Below are positions 39,380 to 51,073 of a DNA stretch of 64,000 bases, one piece after another; position 1 is the first letter of the stretch; each line of letters begins with the position of its first letter. The translations under genes and the position numbers were made by a program. Source of the DNA: Otis tarda (Eukaryota > Chordata > Aves > Otidiformes > Otididae); the NCBI GenBank assembly GCA_026413225.1, contig CM048554.1, positions 7,022,001-7,086,000 on the forward strand, read 5' to 3'. The notes beneath the pieces were generated by a model. It saw only the letters and a list, made by a program, of their open reading frames with translations. It was not told where the DNA came from and made no database searches.

Positions 39380-41899
39380 AGTGTTAGATTGCAACTGCTC
39401 TAGAGGCTCTTTTGTTTTAAGCAACTGTCTAATTGTACTCTGCAGCTCTCCTCGTTTTATTGATAAATAGAAAATTGGAAAGTTCCAAGGCATGGCAGGG
39501 GCAACCTCTCCCTTTTCAAGCTCTTGTTTAATTCACTTTTCTTCATCATTGTTCGAAACCAGTTCTGAAGATATTACTTGCAAGAAAATGTCATTGAAGC
39601 TTACAGGTGTTGCTACACACTTAGACTATCATGTGGCCATTACTCTCCTAATGCTTCTCCTTCTGGCATAATGTAATTTTATTTCTGTTTTGTTGCTGGC
39701 ACAGTCCAGACTCTGTGCTTCCATCAAGCTCTTTATGGTGCTCTTCAGCAAGTTCTTAACTTTAACAGACTCTGGGTCTTTTGTGCATCAGAGCTCAAAA
39801 ACTTGGCCCCTATTTAAGTACTGAACTGCACTCTTGGAAAGCTTTGCTCAAATTGAGCATACCAGGCTTCTTACAGCCTGGCGCTGCCCCAGGGCTCTCT
39901 AAAGGTGCATGTTGGACTCTAAAGGCTGACAGTGGGGATAGGGTATGCTGTTGTGTTGCTCTCCTGGACCTGGACGTGCAAACTTACCACCTTCTGTGTG
40001 ATACTTTGCATCTCTTTCATTCCATCCGTCTTGGATGGTATTATCCATGAAAAATACAAAAATTGGATGCCTTTTTGGCAGATGACGATGATGTTTCTGA
40101 CACAGTCGGGGTCAAACATAGGAGCAAAATTTAAAAAAAATCTGCTTACTGAAGATCTGGCTTGGGTCTAAATTGCTACAATCCTATGACTCCAGTGAGT
40201 TCTGGATCAGGCCACGTATTTTTCCTTGTGTATATGTACATGGATAATACTAGTATCAGCTTCTTGATTATTCTTAATTTTTTTCACAAGTTGCAGAGAA
40301 CTGGAAATGTTCCAGTACCTTCCACCAAACAGTAATACATTTAACCAACCTCTTAGTTGAACAGATTGTATCTCTGGAGTTTATTTGCTTTTTGTAGATA
40401 TACTCTCAAATCTTTCCAGGTCTTATTAGCTATCATTTGAAAAAGGGGGAAAAAAAATGAAACGCGTTTTGATTACATGTATTGATCTTATACCGTAATC
40501 TTTGCTGCTCAGATACGGGCATGTCTTGCATAGGCCTGGAAGATTTATGGAGCTTGAAAGGATTAACTCTGAATTCAAGCTCATGGTACTTTTTTTTTTT
40601 TCTACTTATTTAGAGTTTACTTTATTATTCAATGATTAGACTAAAACTAGCTCCTTCAAACAGGTTTTCAAAAGCACATGTGTAGAAATATATGTACTAT
40701 CCTATTTACTCAGGGGTGTGAAATCATATTAACATTAGTACTTCATAAGCAAAAATGTATTCAGTGCATAGATGATATGTTATTGCCCAGAATGAAAGGT
40801 ATTTTTTTCTCTAAGTCTCAGAGCAAATTAAAGCTTGTCTATACTGACTGTTTTTGACTGATAGCAAGCTTATGATCTGTGCTGCCCTCACCTGCTTCAA
40901 TAAACAAACAGATATTTTTACAGTATTTCCAAAAGAGTTCTTCATAAAGGATTATATATTCTGTAGGGTTTTACTACTTATTCTGCAGTATTTCTTATTA
41001 TTCCTGACACTTCCTCCACCATATCATCTGCCTCTGCAGAGAGGAGAAGATAGCTTGTTTCGTGGAGAGCAGTGAGCAAGCCATGGATGGGCAGGAAGAC
41101 ATACATTCATTTTGGCCCTCCCTTTCAGCTCTGTCTTTTGACCAGTCCCCCTGCATCTTTGGGATCCATAGAAAGGTTCCTTGGGTCAGAAATATCATAA
41201 AGCTACCTTTCTAGAGTCTCTAAATAGACTAAATCATGGTGTGTCCATGTTTGAGCAAGAAGGATGTCGTGGTAATACAAATTACTCCTGTGCATTGAAC
41301 TGCTGTCACCCTGGGAGGGACTCTTTCTTTTCCCCCACTTTATTCCTAGTTCTTCTCATGGGACACAGGGATCACTCAAAATGTTCAAATAATCCATGCA
41401 CAAAGTTAAAATCTAGACAGATACCAGTATGGATTAAAATCTCCAGTGACACAAATACCGCTGTACAGGTGCTTCCAGTAGAATTTCCTGAATAGACTGT
41501 TTTCATGAACAGTATTCCCTCCACACATCCTACATTGATCAATCAACCTTCATTCCTTCTGCCAGTGGACCCACCACTTCTGTCCTCAAGTACCCACTTC
41601 TTGGGTTCTGACTAGCATCAATAAAGGTGGTAAGTCCACATCTCAGTAGACCACAGAGTGCAGTGAATTTCTGACTGGAATACTCTTTTGGTGGATGCTT
41701 TGTGATTGCTTGGACTTAGGCAAAGCAGTCTTAAAGAAACCTGGTCCCAGTTGTTCTGAGTCTTGACACATACTTGGATATTTCCTAAAGGCCTCTGAAG
41801 ATCTTCATGTCAAGGGGAAGTTGTGATATTTGCTCAACGAACCTCATGCTTTTGTCTTTATAGTTAGATTTCAAATGTTCCTAGCTGTCCTGTGCCAAC

Positions 41900-42099
41900 G
41901 TGGCCCTAAATAGGGTAGTCAGGCGCTGGAATGCACTGCCCAGGGAGGTGGTGGAGTCACCGACCATGGGGGTGTTCAAGAAACGTGTGGATGTTGTGTT
42001 GAGGGATATGATTTAGCTGAGAAGTATTGGTGATGGTTGGACTGGATGATCTTTTAGGTCTTTTCCAATCTTGATAATTCTGTGATTCTGTGATTCTGT
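41900..42099 (+). mobile_element. CR1 LINE 3' tail, different and older subfamily
   Basis: About 200 bases from the CR1 3' end. It shows the ORF2 C-terminal segment encoding the [15 protein letters not shown] region (GCGCTGGAATGCACTGCCC...) and the 3' UTR words TGGTTGGACTGGATGATC and GGTCTTTTCCAATC. It ends in three ATTCTGTG-type repeats (about 42076-42099). Both the body and the terminal octamer differ from the other four copies (ATTCTGTG against ATTCTATG; GGATGATC against AGATGACC), so it belongs to another CR1 subfamily. No coding capacity remains. Confidence 0.93.
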
Positions 42100-43643
42100 A
42101 AATAAGCTTAGCAACGGCTTTTGAGTTATATGACTTAAGATCTAGATTGCAAGAGTAAAGCCAAACAAAATCAAAGAACAAGGTAAACCCTTAGATACCA
42201 TGATAACACGTACATTATGAGAGCCTGAATAGAATCACAAAGTTCATTACATTTTCCCATTTTGGGTTCCCCTCTTTGACCTTATAAAAGGAACTCAGAT
42301 TTAACAGAACACTTTCTCCCATGAATATGCATTGCACTTGGCACCTGATCATCATCAGTTGCTGTTCATTTTGCTATCATCTAGAATTACTTTCAGCTTA
42401 TCTGGATTAAGGTAAACCCAGTCACCTTCATCCATCCTGTGATGCTGTAATGAGACTAGATTGCTTATGCTATTGCACTAGATTGATCTTGAGTACTATT
42501 TTTTACCCTAAGTACATTGCTGCTCCGATTTCCTCAAAAATACCCCCACTGAAAATCCTGTATGCTGAACAAGGAAGGGAACAATCTTCGTAAGGCAGGA
42601 AGGATAAAGCTTTAATTTTGATGTGTTAAAAATATGCACAGAATTACAGAAAATCAGTGCCAAATAAAAGCCTGACTAAGCAGAAGATGATGACCTGGCT
42701 TGGGTTCTTCTTATTTAACGGTGTCGTAGTTCAGCCCTGATCAGGACCAGACCACGCAGTCTCTCTCTCGCTTCCCCCACCCTCTGAGAGAATAGGGAGA
42801 GATAATATAAGAAAAATGGCTCAAGGTTTGAGATAAGGACAGGGAGAAAAATCCTTAGAGTTACCGTTACGGGCAAAACAGACTCGACTTGGGGAAAACT
42901 ATTCATTTATTACTAAAACCAGCAGGAGAATGAGACAGAGAACGAGATAACCTCCCCCCCCACCCTTCCCTCTTCCCGGGCTTAACATTATCTCTACTAC
43001 CTTCCCCCCACCGAGCAGCACAGGGGGAAAGAGGGAATGGGGGTTGCGGTCAGTTCATCACACGTTTTACGCCGCTGCTTCATGGTCGGGGGAAGAACTC
43101 CTTGCATTCCTCCCCTGCCCTGTTGTGGAGTCCCTCCCATGGGCCACAGTCCTTCCTGAAACTGCTCTTCCACAGGGTGCAGTCTCTCCAGAACGGCTGT
43201 CCCAGCGGGCCCTCCGTGGGCCACAGCCTCCTTCAGGCATCCACCTCCCACGATGTGGGGTCCTCCACAGGCTCCAAGTGGATCTCTGCCCCTCCGTGGG
43301 CCTCCATGGGCTGCAGGGGGACAACCTGCTCCACCATGGTCATTACCACAGGCTGCAGGGGAATCTTGGCCAGGAGCCGCGTTACTGCTCCCCCTCCTTT
43401 TTCACTGACCTTGGCATCTGCAGCCGTTCCTCTCACAAGAAAAGTTCTTCACAACAGGTTCGCAGATGCCTCTCAGGTTCTCTTCACATCATCCATCTCC
43501 TCTCCTCTCCGCTTCTTGCAGCTGGGCCGGGCCCAGTCAGCTGCCTGGCAAGAGGCCAGAGGGTGAGGCCTGCAAGGCCCATGAGGCCTGTGCCTCCCCC
43601 TCTGCGCCTCTGCCCCCACTCAGCTTCTTCACATCTTCTCTTC

Positions 43644-43663
43644 TTTTTTTTTTTTTTTTTTTT
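43644..43663 (+). repeat. poly(T) tract inside the solo LTR
   Basis: Twenty T residues following a pyrimidine-rich TTCTTC stretch, within the LTR. Confidence 0.85.
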
Positions 43664-43780
43664 CCTGTTTTCCCCTTCTTAAATACGTTATCGCAGAGGC
43701 GTTATCACGGAACATTCTGCTACCAATTGGCTCGGCCTTGGCCAGCAGTGGGTCTGCCCTAGGCCCGACTGAGTCCAGTG

Positions 43781-43786
43781 AATAAA
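43781..43786 (+). promoter_or_regulatory. LTR polyadenylation signal AATAAA
   Basis: A perfect AATAAA about 75 bases upstream of the LTR 3' terminus. It sets the likely transcriptional orientation of the LTR as +. Confidence 0.6.
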
Positions 43787-43949
43787 GGGGAGCAACTTCT
43801 AGCAGTTTCCCACAGCAGCTACGAGCTTAGGCCCCCCCCTGACGAAACAAAACCACAACAAAGGGACTGGCTGTTCTGAGGTGATTTTATAGCAGCTGTA
43901 ATTATTGAAGTGTTGATCAGAATAAATCATCTTAAACTAGAGCCATTTA

Positions 43950-43984
43950 CTTGTAAAAGCCATCAGAAAGATGGCTTTTACAAG
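43950..43984. repeat. perfect hairpin: 15-bp arms, 5-base loop
   Basis: CTTGTAAAAGCCATC (43950-43964) and its exact reverse complement (43970-43984) flank the loop AGAAA. No mismatch occurs in the stem, and pairing stops at the next outer base. It lies 90 bases beyond the LTR 3' end, outside any repeat I recognise. It is too short for an ordinary pre-miRNA and lacks a terminator-type T run. Confidence 0.9.
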
Positions 43985-45152
43985 CCAAAGTCTTGATTTC
44001 TTTCCTAACTTGGGCCATAAAATTTTCCCTCTAGGGTGACTGCTGTATGGACCAGAGTCCTCAGGTGCCTGTTGTAGAGCTTTATAAAGTATTCATTTAC
44101 TTTAATAGTTCCCTTAAGTAGTGGTCATTCTAGTGTAGGTGGAAGCCAGTGATGCTTCTGATGTGAATGAAAACTGTGTCCTTCAGAAAGGGGAAAGGCA
44201 CTCGCTGGTGAGGATCTTCACCAAGAAGGCATGAGAACTTCTGCCCTATGGTGTAACAGCAGGATTCGGGATTACTCCAGCTCTTGTTCAGCCACATGAA
44301 CACAGATAACTCATGCTGGTACTATTAAAAAGGTGATTCCCCCTGAACCTGCGTTAGTATTCTATCACAACTCTCCTTGCTTGAATAGTTCTCCTGGATA
44401 TGCATCTGCTCTTTTACATCTTTCTTGTGGTAGTGACACTATTGCAGAGCCTTTTATGTGTTTGGTAATTTAAACAAATGTGATTGGTAGGAATGAACTT
44501 GCCAGTTTAGCAGAAGCCTTGTTAGTTTGGCTTCTCAATTTTCATTATCTGTTCCAGCGAGGGAGCTTCACCTACTTGGAGCAACAAGTAGGTTAAGATA
44601 TGGAGTTGTTGATGGACAGCTATGGGGCTTGATTAATTAGTTTCCATACCATCCTCTATCTCTCCTTCCAGAGATAAGTTTGAGAACATAAGCTAAAACA
44701 ACAGAGGAAACACTTAAAAAATGGGGGAAAAGAGAAAATCTTATTCTCTCAATGTCTGTGCTGTGTCAGGTGGACTGTTGTGAGAAATGTTTGTGCCAAT
44801 TAAGAAATTTTGGTGTTTTACTACCCGAAGAAAACTATTTTTAATTAACATTTTTCTCCACTATATTTTGAGAAAGGCATATTTGAATATTTCGAAAGAG
44901 CAATATAGCCAGGTACCTAGAGCCCTGACATGTTCAGAACTGATACTATTATCGCATGCAATTTAATCTGTTTCGTTGCAAGTTATCATTAAGGGATGTG
45001 ATGCTTGTAAAGCCAGCAAAGCCTGGCTGTGGTCTGAGGTGGGGTGGAAAGAAAAAATATTATAAATCTCATATGAATATATAATTATATATGTATATGA
45101 AAGAAACAAATAAAATATTTAGCAGGAACTATAGGAAGCTGACAGTTACCCA
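43985..45152. other. non-coding unique sequence between LTR and CR1
   Basis: AT-rich sequence with an ATATATATGTATATG-like stretch at about 45076-45100. No gene or recognisable repeat is seen. Confidence 0.5.
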
Positions 45153-45455
45153 GATGTGGTGAAACTCTTTAGCAGGGCCTGTTGTGGAAGAATGAGTGGT
45201 AATGGTTTCAAAATAGAGGGAAGTAGATTCAGATTAGACATTAGGGAAAAAAAAATTTACAATGAGAATGGTGGAACACTGGCACAGGTTGCCCAGGGAG
45301 CTGGTATATGCCCCATCCCTGGAAACATTCAAGGCCAGTTGGATGAGGCTCTGAGCAACCTGATCTGGTTGGAGATGTCACTGCTTCTTGCAGGGAGGTT
45401 GGACTAGATGACCTTTGAAGGTCCTTTCCAACCCCAACCGTTCTATGATTCTATG
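45153..45455 (+). mobile_element. CR1 LINE 3' fragment
   Basis: About 300 bases from the ORF2 C-terminus (the LFSRACCGR... and NGFKIEGSRFRLDIR segments) to the 3' UTR and a terminal ATTCTATG tail. A one-base change in the A run around 45250 throws the frame after the FRLDIR segment, so the remaining ORF2 end (ALSNLI) is read in a different phase. It is the same lineage as the copies at 980, 5894 and 29355. Confidence 0.95.
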
Positions 45456-47501
45456 AAATTAAAAGATACTAATACTTTTTTTTTGCCAGAGGTTGGAGTT
45501 ACAATAATGGGCATGGATATCTTGTCAGCAGTTAGAATATTCCAGATTAAATGCTATTCATTCCTGTCAAAATTGTTGGAAGATGCAGGTTTGTGTGCTA
45601 ATAACATTTTTAGTCTTTGTGGTTCCTTGTTAGTTTGGAACTTTGAATCAGTTGTCGCTTTTCTCTAATTCTGTTTTTCAACATCTGTTTTTTTTTTTTT
45701 AATTAAAATTCCTGCATGATTTACAGCTTGTCCTCAGAACTGGCATAAAACCCAGTTAATTTGTTGTTCTGTCTATGTAATTAAAAGGGAAGAGAAAAAT
45801 ACATAAAACTTCCTCTATATTAGTTGGTATGAGCAGATTTTAAAACAAAACAACCCTAGCAAATCTATGAACACTATTAATACTGTCTCATTGCTTTTGA
45901 TGGCTCTATATCTCAACCCCTTAGTTGCTCTTCTGAGCACTTCACCATGTAGCCTTAATTTCCATGTGCAATCTGCAGCATTAACCTGAAAAATCTTAAA
46001 ATCTTTCTTGCAAATCTATGTTTGTGTGATCATGCCAGTCACCAGAAATCCCACCTCCTGTTTTGCTTCACTCCATTCCTCCTTCTCCACACCTTTGTGA
46101 TGGTTTGAGTAAGAAAGGTTTTCTGTTCAGGACACAGCCTAATGCAGAGGTAGATGTCTGTGCTTTAGAATCATAAATGTTTTTGTAACAAAAATGCACA
46201 ACTAGCTAGAATTGAATATATACAAATATGTGTAGAAATGCCCTGCTTTGCAACACAAAGGCATTTAATCTATTTGCCTTCTTTACTAGAAATGCTATGC
46301 CTAGGCAAGATATTTTTCTGTGTTTGTTTGTTTAACTTCTGGCTGTTGCCAGGGTTTTTTTTCAATACCCATTGTGTTTGTGTTTAGATTGTATAATATT
46401 TCTTTTTGCATTAGGCTGTTCAATTATGGCAGGCACACAACAGCAATACAGGATAACAGTAAAGAGATTTTTATAATGTGGGTAAAATATAGGAAAAGAA
46501 ATTTTACTTTTCTTTTGAGCAGCCTTTTATTATGCCAGAAGTTTCCTCTAAATAATAGACAAAGGAGATCCTCGCAGTCTATTGCAATGTGTATCAGCTG
46601 GGTTGGTTCATCTTTACTTTTGAACTGGGTGTAGATGCAAATTGAAACCCTTCCAAACAGCGTGGAATCTTTCAAGCCTCCCAAGAGCTGTGCCTCCATC
46701 TGCAACTGATTTTGCAGATGATTCATCTCTTGTCTTCAGAGAAATGGGTGCAAATTTTAATTGTACTAAGCCATCTCAAACTTCTGAAATGTTCAGCTGA
46801 ATGCAAATTTGCATCTGTTTGCTTTACAACAGACTGAACCAAAACTTCCACATCCAATCCCCTGAGCTTTTAGAGCGCTGGGTGCTCTGTGGTTGTGAAA
46901 ATCAAGCCAGTTGTTTCTGTGCTTATCCGTGGCTTTAAGTGTCTATACTGAGTGCCAAGTCAATCACAGTCAGAACTTGTCAAAGGATTCAGCATTTGCT
47001 AACACAGAGTGACATGTCAAGTGTCATAAGTCCATGATTGACTTGCATGTTACGATGCAAAAGAGCATTTCAACAGATGCCCAAATTACAGCAAGAACTG
47101 CAACTCAGTCTGGCTGAATAATGCTGACCCTATTCTCTATGGCCTGGATGGCAAATCTTTATCTCACATTGGGGAAGGGCTGGCTGCTTAAGTGGATCCA
47201 GAGAAAGTTCCTTTCCTATGAAAAGGAAAAAGATGTTTGCAGCCTATCTTGTGGTACACTGCCTTTCCTAACCCTGCCCTTCTACTATCTTTAGTTTCCC
47301 CTTTGGCATCTAGTGTAAACTCTGCCCCTTTCTCATGTACACTCTCAGACATGGACTAGGCTAGAATACCAGAATAATGTTAACATGCTTTTAATGCCAA
47401 GTTTAGGGTCCTCACCTGCACTCTTAAGCAGGGAAATTCTCTGATTATTTACTTCAATGTCAAGAGTACCTGATCTTTAAAAATGTCATTTTGGTTTTCA
47501 G

Positions 47502-47740
47502 TCTTTATTTGTGTCTCTTTCTTGCATCAACACTGTTACACAGCAGAGAAGGTCTGAACTATTTTCTCTTCCTTTCATTGCTGCTTTTCTCTGCTTTGGA
47601 GCTGCTGCTCTTTCCCACAAACTGTCCTCTCTGCTAAGATCTGTCGTGGACTGGCTCTCGGGGGATGGGTTCACATGGGTCACCACCCGAAGCTCTACCA
47701 GGACAAGGCCTAGTGCATCTAGCACCTCTTTCTCATTTTG
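47502..47740 (+). other. exon-like segment with canonical splice signals (unproven)
   Basis: The segment follows a weak pyrimidine tract plus CAG (acceptor, TTTTGGTTTTCAG ending at 47501) and is followed by GTAAGAG (47741-47747), a strong donor. One + frame is open across all 239 bases and hits TAA only two bases into the putative intron. The predicted peptide shows no known domain. It could be an exon of an unannotated non-coding or lineage-specific transcript, or pure coincidence; such combinations arise by chance in a window this long. Confidence 0.2.
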
Positions 47741-49030
47741 GTAAGAGAAGTTGATGGTGGGTCAATTTTCATATGGTTCTGCTGAGAAACTCTCAGGGGT
47801 GCTTATTTTCTGTTGCACAATAGCTGTGACTGTACATGTTAGCCTTACAGGAGCTGAAGGTTCTCAGTTTCATTCTGATGCTATGTAGTCTTAATTTTAC
47901 ATACTGTTCTGCTTAGAAAATTCTGCAGATTCCTTCTCTATCCTAGATACCCTTTCTGGTTTAGTTGCCCTAAAAATACAGTAGATGCTATCTACTTTCT
48001 TGACATTTGCTTTTGATTTCTGGCTACGTTGCAGAGTTTCACTTGCTTAGGTTGATTGTGTCTGTGTTTTGGAGTATAACACAGCAGCTACTATGGGGGG
48101 GGAAGCATAGGTATTTTCTTTAGTTATATAAAAACCATAAGGTCAGAAAAACAATTTATGCCAGTGATACTCAGAAAAAAAAAATCTGCAGTCTAAGCAC
48201 AGTGCTTGGTGTGATAGGTGTTAAAACAGAGCACAAGAAAGCACATGCTGGTATGGACAGACTTCAGTTCTTTACACATGCCTAAGAACCACTGCTTTAG
48301 AGCTACAAGCATTTGCTGCTGAGCAACGTTAGGATTTGTGTGGCTTATTCACTTCAGCATTTTGCCTGTGCCTGGAAGTGCAAAGGAATAGTTCAGCTTT
48401 GCCCACGTTGTGCCACTCTGTTTTCCTTTCATTTCTCTGATGAAGCACCCACATGGCCACTGGCCCTACTAAGTTCACACTATTTAGCAGGGCTGGGATG
48501 AGCAGAGCAAAACAGCTGGTGCTGAGGATGTTCCCTCAACATGTATGTTGCATTGGAATTGGTTTTTGGTTTTTTTTGTTTTTTTTTTTACTGATGTTAG
48601 CATAGCTCTGTAAACTGGCTATTGCCATTAGCTGGAGTGTATTGGGCACGCTCTTGGACATAATCTTCCAGTCCATCCAAAAGGAATGCAATTCATGCAC
48701 TTTGAGACAACCCTGTGTCAGGAAGGAACGTAAAGCAGGTAAGGACAATTGGGAGATTTGTTTCAAAACAGTACATCAGCTCCCAACTGAAAAAATTAAT
48801 GAGGACTGACTCGGGAATCACCGGAAATGAGGGACTTCCCACAAAGGTGCATGCAGGCTGCCGCATATCTTTTAAAAACTGTGGAAATGAGAAAGAAGGA
48901 CAAGTGCTGCTCTGAATTCCTGTCCTGTAATGGCCCATACTGGGGCTGTCTGGTTGGTACAGGACATCTGGCCCTTCTAAATGAGACAGTCTGCTTCTGC
49001 CTTGGGGTTAGGAAGTACATGGATTTATAG

Positions 49031-49077
49031 TTTGGTTTTGGGGTGGGTTTTTTTTGGTGGTTTTTTTTTTTTTTTTT
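49031..49077. repeat. T/G-rich low-complexity tract
   Basis: T runs separated by GG, GGGG and GTGG, ending in 17 T residues. Confidence 0.85.
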
Positions 49078-49797
49078 GTCCCACTTCCTTCTGAGCTTTT
49101 CGAATGAAGACTTCCTTCACTTCAGTGTTGCAGACAGCAAGATCCCCTTTAGGTTGTCAGAGTTTCTGTTCCCATTAGTCAAGGATAGGATCCTTATCAA
49201 ACCACGCTGTTGGTTTTGTTACCACATTGATACCAAGTTCTTTGGACATTTAGACTGTAAATTTATTACTTTGATATTTTTCCAGCTGTTGAGGCACCCA
49301 AATGCTATGGTGCCTCACATCTTGAGTGAGCCCTTTTTATGCCAGGTTGTTCATTTACAGTAAGCAATCAGAAAGTGTTTGGAAAGGAACAGATCTGCAT
49401 GGAAACCACATGATCCAAGTTTGAAATTAACCTTTTCTGTACAATCAGCTACAAAACTGGCATACTGGTACTACCTCAGCCTTGTCACCTCATAAACTGT
49501 CTGTCAGGTTCAAATGATCCAAGGACTTTTGAATTTCAGTTGTATTTGTGTGTATTTTTGTTTTCACATACATAAATATGTTCTATAACTTATACATAAG
49601 CTAGAATGTGCCAAAATAATGGCTGCGTTACTAATAATATCATGTACGAAGTATGGAAATATACTGATTTCAGATACCTTTGTAGATCTATATAAAGCTT
49701 ACAGCCCGAAAGCACTAGCACATAACAGTGAAATTAGAATGCAGAACAGAAATATTTTAGATTAAATTGGTTGCATAGCAAATGTATTGCTGAGCAT

Positions 49798-49816
49798 TAT
49801 ATATATATATATATAT
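49798..49816. repeat. (TA)n microsatellite
   Basis: About nine TA units. Confidence 0.85.
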
Positions 49817-50345
49817 TCTTTAGGAACATAAATACAACTTCTTAATTCACTGTGCCTCTGAGTAACTGTGGGATGTCTCATTCTACAGGAAAAACAGAGC
49901 ATTGGGTAGTCTTGAATCTGGTGTTATGCCCAGGCTTTACTGAGCACAGTTCTGTACCTTCCCAGTAAGATTTCTGCTCTCCATTGTAGTGTTTCAGGAC
50001 ATTGGTATTTTGTTAGGTTATGTGATAAAGGTTTGTTCCCCCAAACATGAAGGAGCACAAAGGCACCATAGCATTGGGGGATCCCAATATCTCAGTTAGA
50101 GACTGGAGATCCTGATTCTACCAGGGCTGTCCCAGGAGGGCCTCAGCCCCAGGGCCTGGAGGATCACCAGCACTGTGGGTCAATGAGAAATGGTCTCTGG
50201 AGCACCTTACAGACACCTGGGGTGTGAGTCTCATTCTGGAGTTTGGGGAGGAACGTTTTGGGATAAATTTATTGACTTAGGGGAGGAGCAAAGGCAGGGA
50301 AAAGGAGAGGGATCAAGGTGGTTTGGGAAGGAACAAGCATTGAAA

Positions 50346-50353
50346 TATATAAA
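50346..50353 (+). promoter_or_regulatory. TATA box of the putative LTR
   Basis: TATATAAA followed by GGGCG, with a plausible start site about 30 bases downstream (about 50376). Taken with the AATAAG at 50398 it gives a compact U3-R organisation. Confidence 0.45.
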
Positions 50354-50397
50354 GGGCGTAAGAGAGACTGTTCTCCTGATCACCACAGTTTGTCCTC

Positions 50398-50403
50398 AAT
50401 AAG
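50398..50403 (+). promoter_or_regulatory. degenerate poly(A) signal (AATAAG) of the putative LTR
   Basis: The hexamer sits in the context CCTCAATAAGCTGAATTT, the kind of wording found in retroviral R regions, but with a final G instead of A. It was probably AATAAA before decay. Confidence 0.4.
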
Positions 50404-50680
50404 CTGAATTTCTAATTGTCTTGCTGGTTGAGGGACTCTCTTCTTTGAGTGCATTTGTGTGTGTATGGGGGTACCATTGCCAGCAACTGGAGTTGGACCA
50501 TGGATCATAGGGGCCCATGTGCCTACAGTGCTAGCAAAAGGAGTGAGCAAGGGTGTGTACATCAGTGTGCAATTGCTAGCAAGTTACAAACCAGACTACC
50601 TGTTAGTAGAATCAACCCTTAGTAGAATAAGAGGCCAGGAGCCAGGTATCAAGGCAACTATGAGTCTGGGCCAGATACCA

Positions 50681-50765
50681 GAGAGACCAGACGGTCTGCA
50701 AGTTGGCTATGATAGAGACCTGGAAATCCAAGACAACTACTAGGGAGACCATAAGGTCTGTAAGT
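50681..50765 (+). repeat. imperfect tandem repeat, about 62-bp period
   Basis: The block GAGAGACCAGACGGTCTGC plus AAGT (50681-50703) recurs as GGGAGACCATAAGGTCTGT plus AAGT at 50743-50765. Related words, CAAGGCAACTA (about 50650-50660) and CAAGACAACTA (50729-50739), suggest more degenerate units upstream. Confidence 0.7.
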
Positions 50766-51049
50766 CTGTCCAGGTTAACTGAGTGAGATCCATTTGCGTG
50801 TGTGTGTCTGCACGAGGCAAACAGACATGAGAGGATCCAGGGCAAATTACTGGATAAGGCTGAGTGTTTAAGACTGGTTACTGGAGGGATATTCTAGTGT
50901 GTGTGCAAGATGGTTTGTGGACCAGCAGCTGGAGAGGGCCAGCTGGTCTTGAGGTGCCTGCAGCTGGGAAGAGCAAGGATTGTGGGTGATCTATTGTATA
51001 GACTGTGTGCCTGAGGCCAGTTACTTAGGGCATCTGTGTTCTGTGTGTA

Positions 51050-51073
51050 ATATATATATATATATATATATAT
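51050..51073. repeat. (TA)12 microsatellite
   Basis: Uninterrupted TA repeat, followed by GTTTATCTATC. It lies inside the ERV-like region. Confidence 0.9.

Larger units (their letters stand above)
30894..41899. other. non-coding unique sequence
   Basis: About 11 kb without a recognisable gene or interspersed repeat. It includes two G-quadruplex-type tracts (31345-31360 and 36428-36451), a C-rich run at 37789-37801, T/G tracts and a 21-base T run. Stretches at about 33290-33440 (with an NF-E2/AP-1-like TGACTCAGC near 33318 and a partial CTCF-like CCAGCAGGGAGC at 33422-33433) and 35930-36130 could be regulatory. This rests on motif and texture only. Confidence 0.5.
42722..43860 (+). mobile_element. 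solo LTR of an avian endogenous retrovirus
   Basis: A 1,139-base GC-rich block begins TGTCGTAGTT and ends with ACCACAACA, so its termini are TG...CA and form an imperfect inverted repeat (9 of 13 bases pair). It is flanked by AACGG (42717-42721) and AAGGG (43861-43865), a near-perfect 5-base target duplication. An AATAAA signal at 43781-43786, about 75 bases before the end, supports + orientation. The interior has a degenerate repeated motif of the form TCCRTGGGCCACAG (about 43135, 43214, 43288 and 43349) and a 20-base T run (43644-43663). I recognise the overall type as common in bird genomes and probably ERVL- or ERVK-like, but cannot name the family. No gag, pol or env sequence lies beside it, so it is a solo LTR left by recombination. 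Open frames inside it are by-products of its base composition. Confidence 0.85.
45456..50039. other. non-coding unique sequence
   Basis: No gene established. An exon-like segment at 47502-47740 is bounded by acceptor and donor signals and is listed separately. A 10-base palindrome TGACATGTCA lies near 47010-47020. A T/G tract (49031-49077) and a (TA)n run (49798-49816) are present. Short open frames are unlike known proteins. Confidence 0.5.

Noticed and set aside
43644..43663. T run considered as the reversed poly(A) tail of a processed pseudogene
   Set aside because: It lies within the LTR and no exon-like sequence is attached.
43044..43682. 212-codon open frame (and overlapping frames on both strands)
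   Set aside because: It lies wholly inside the GC-rich solo LTR, where stop codons are rare in all frames. The peptide is low-complexity and ends in a phenylalanine run from the T tract.
49798..51073. The two (TA)n runs considered as a related pair
   Set aside because: They are simple microsatellites with unrelated flanks.
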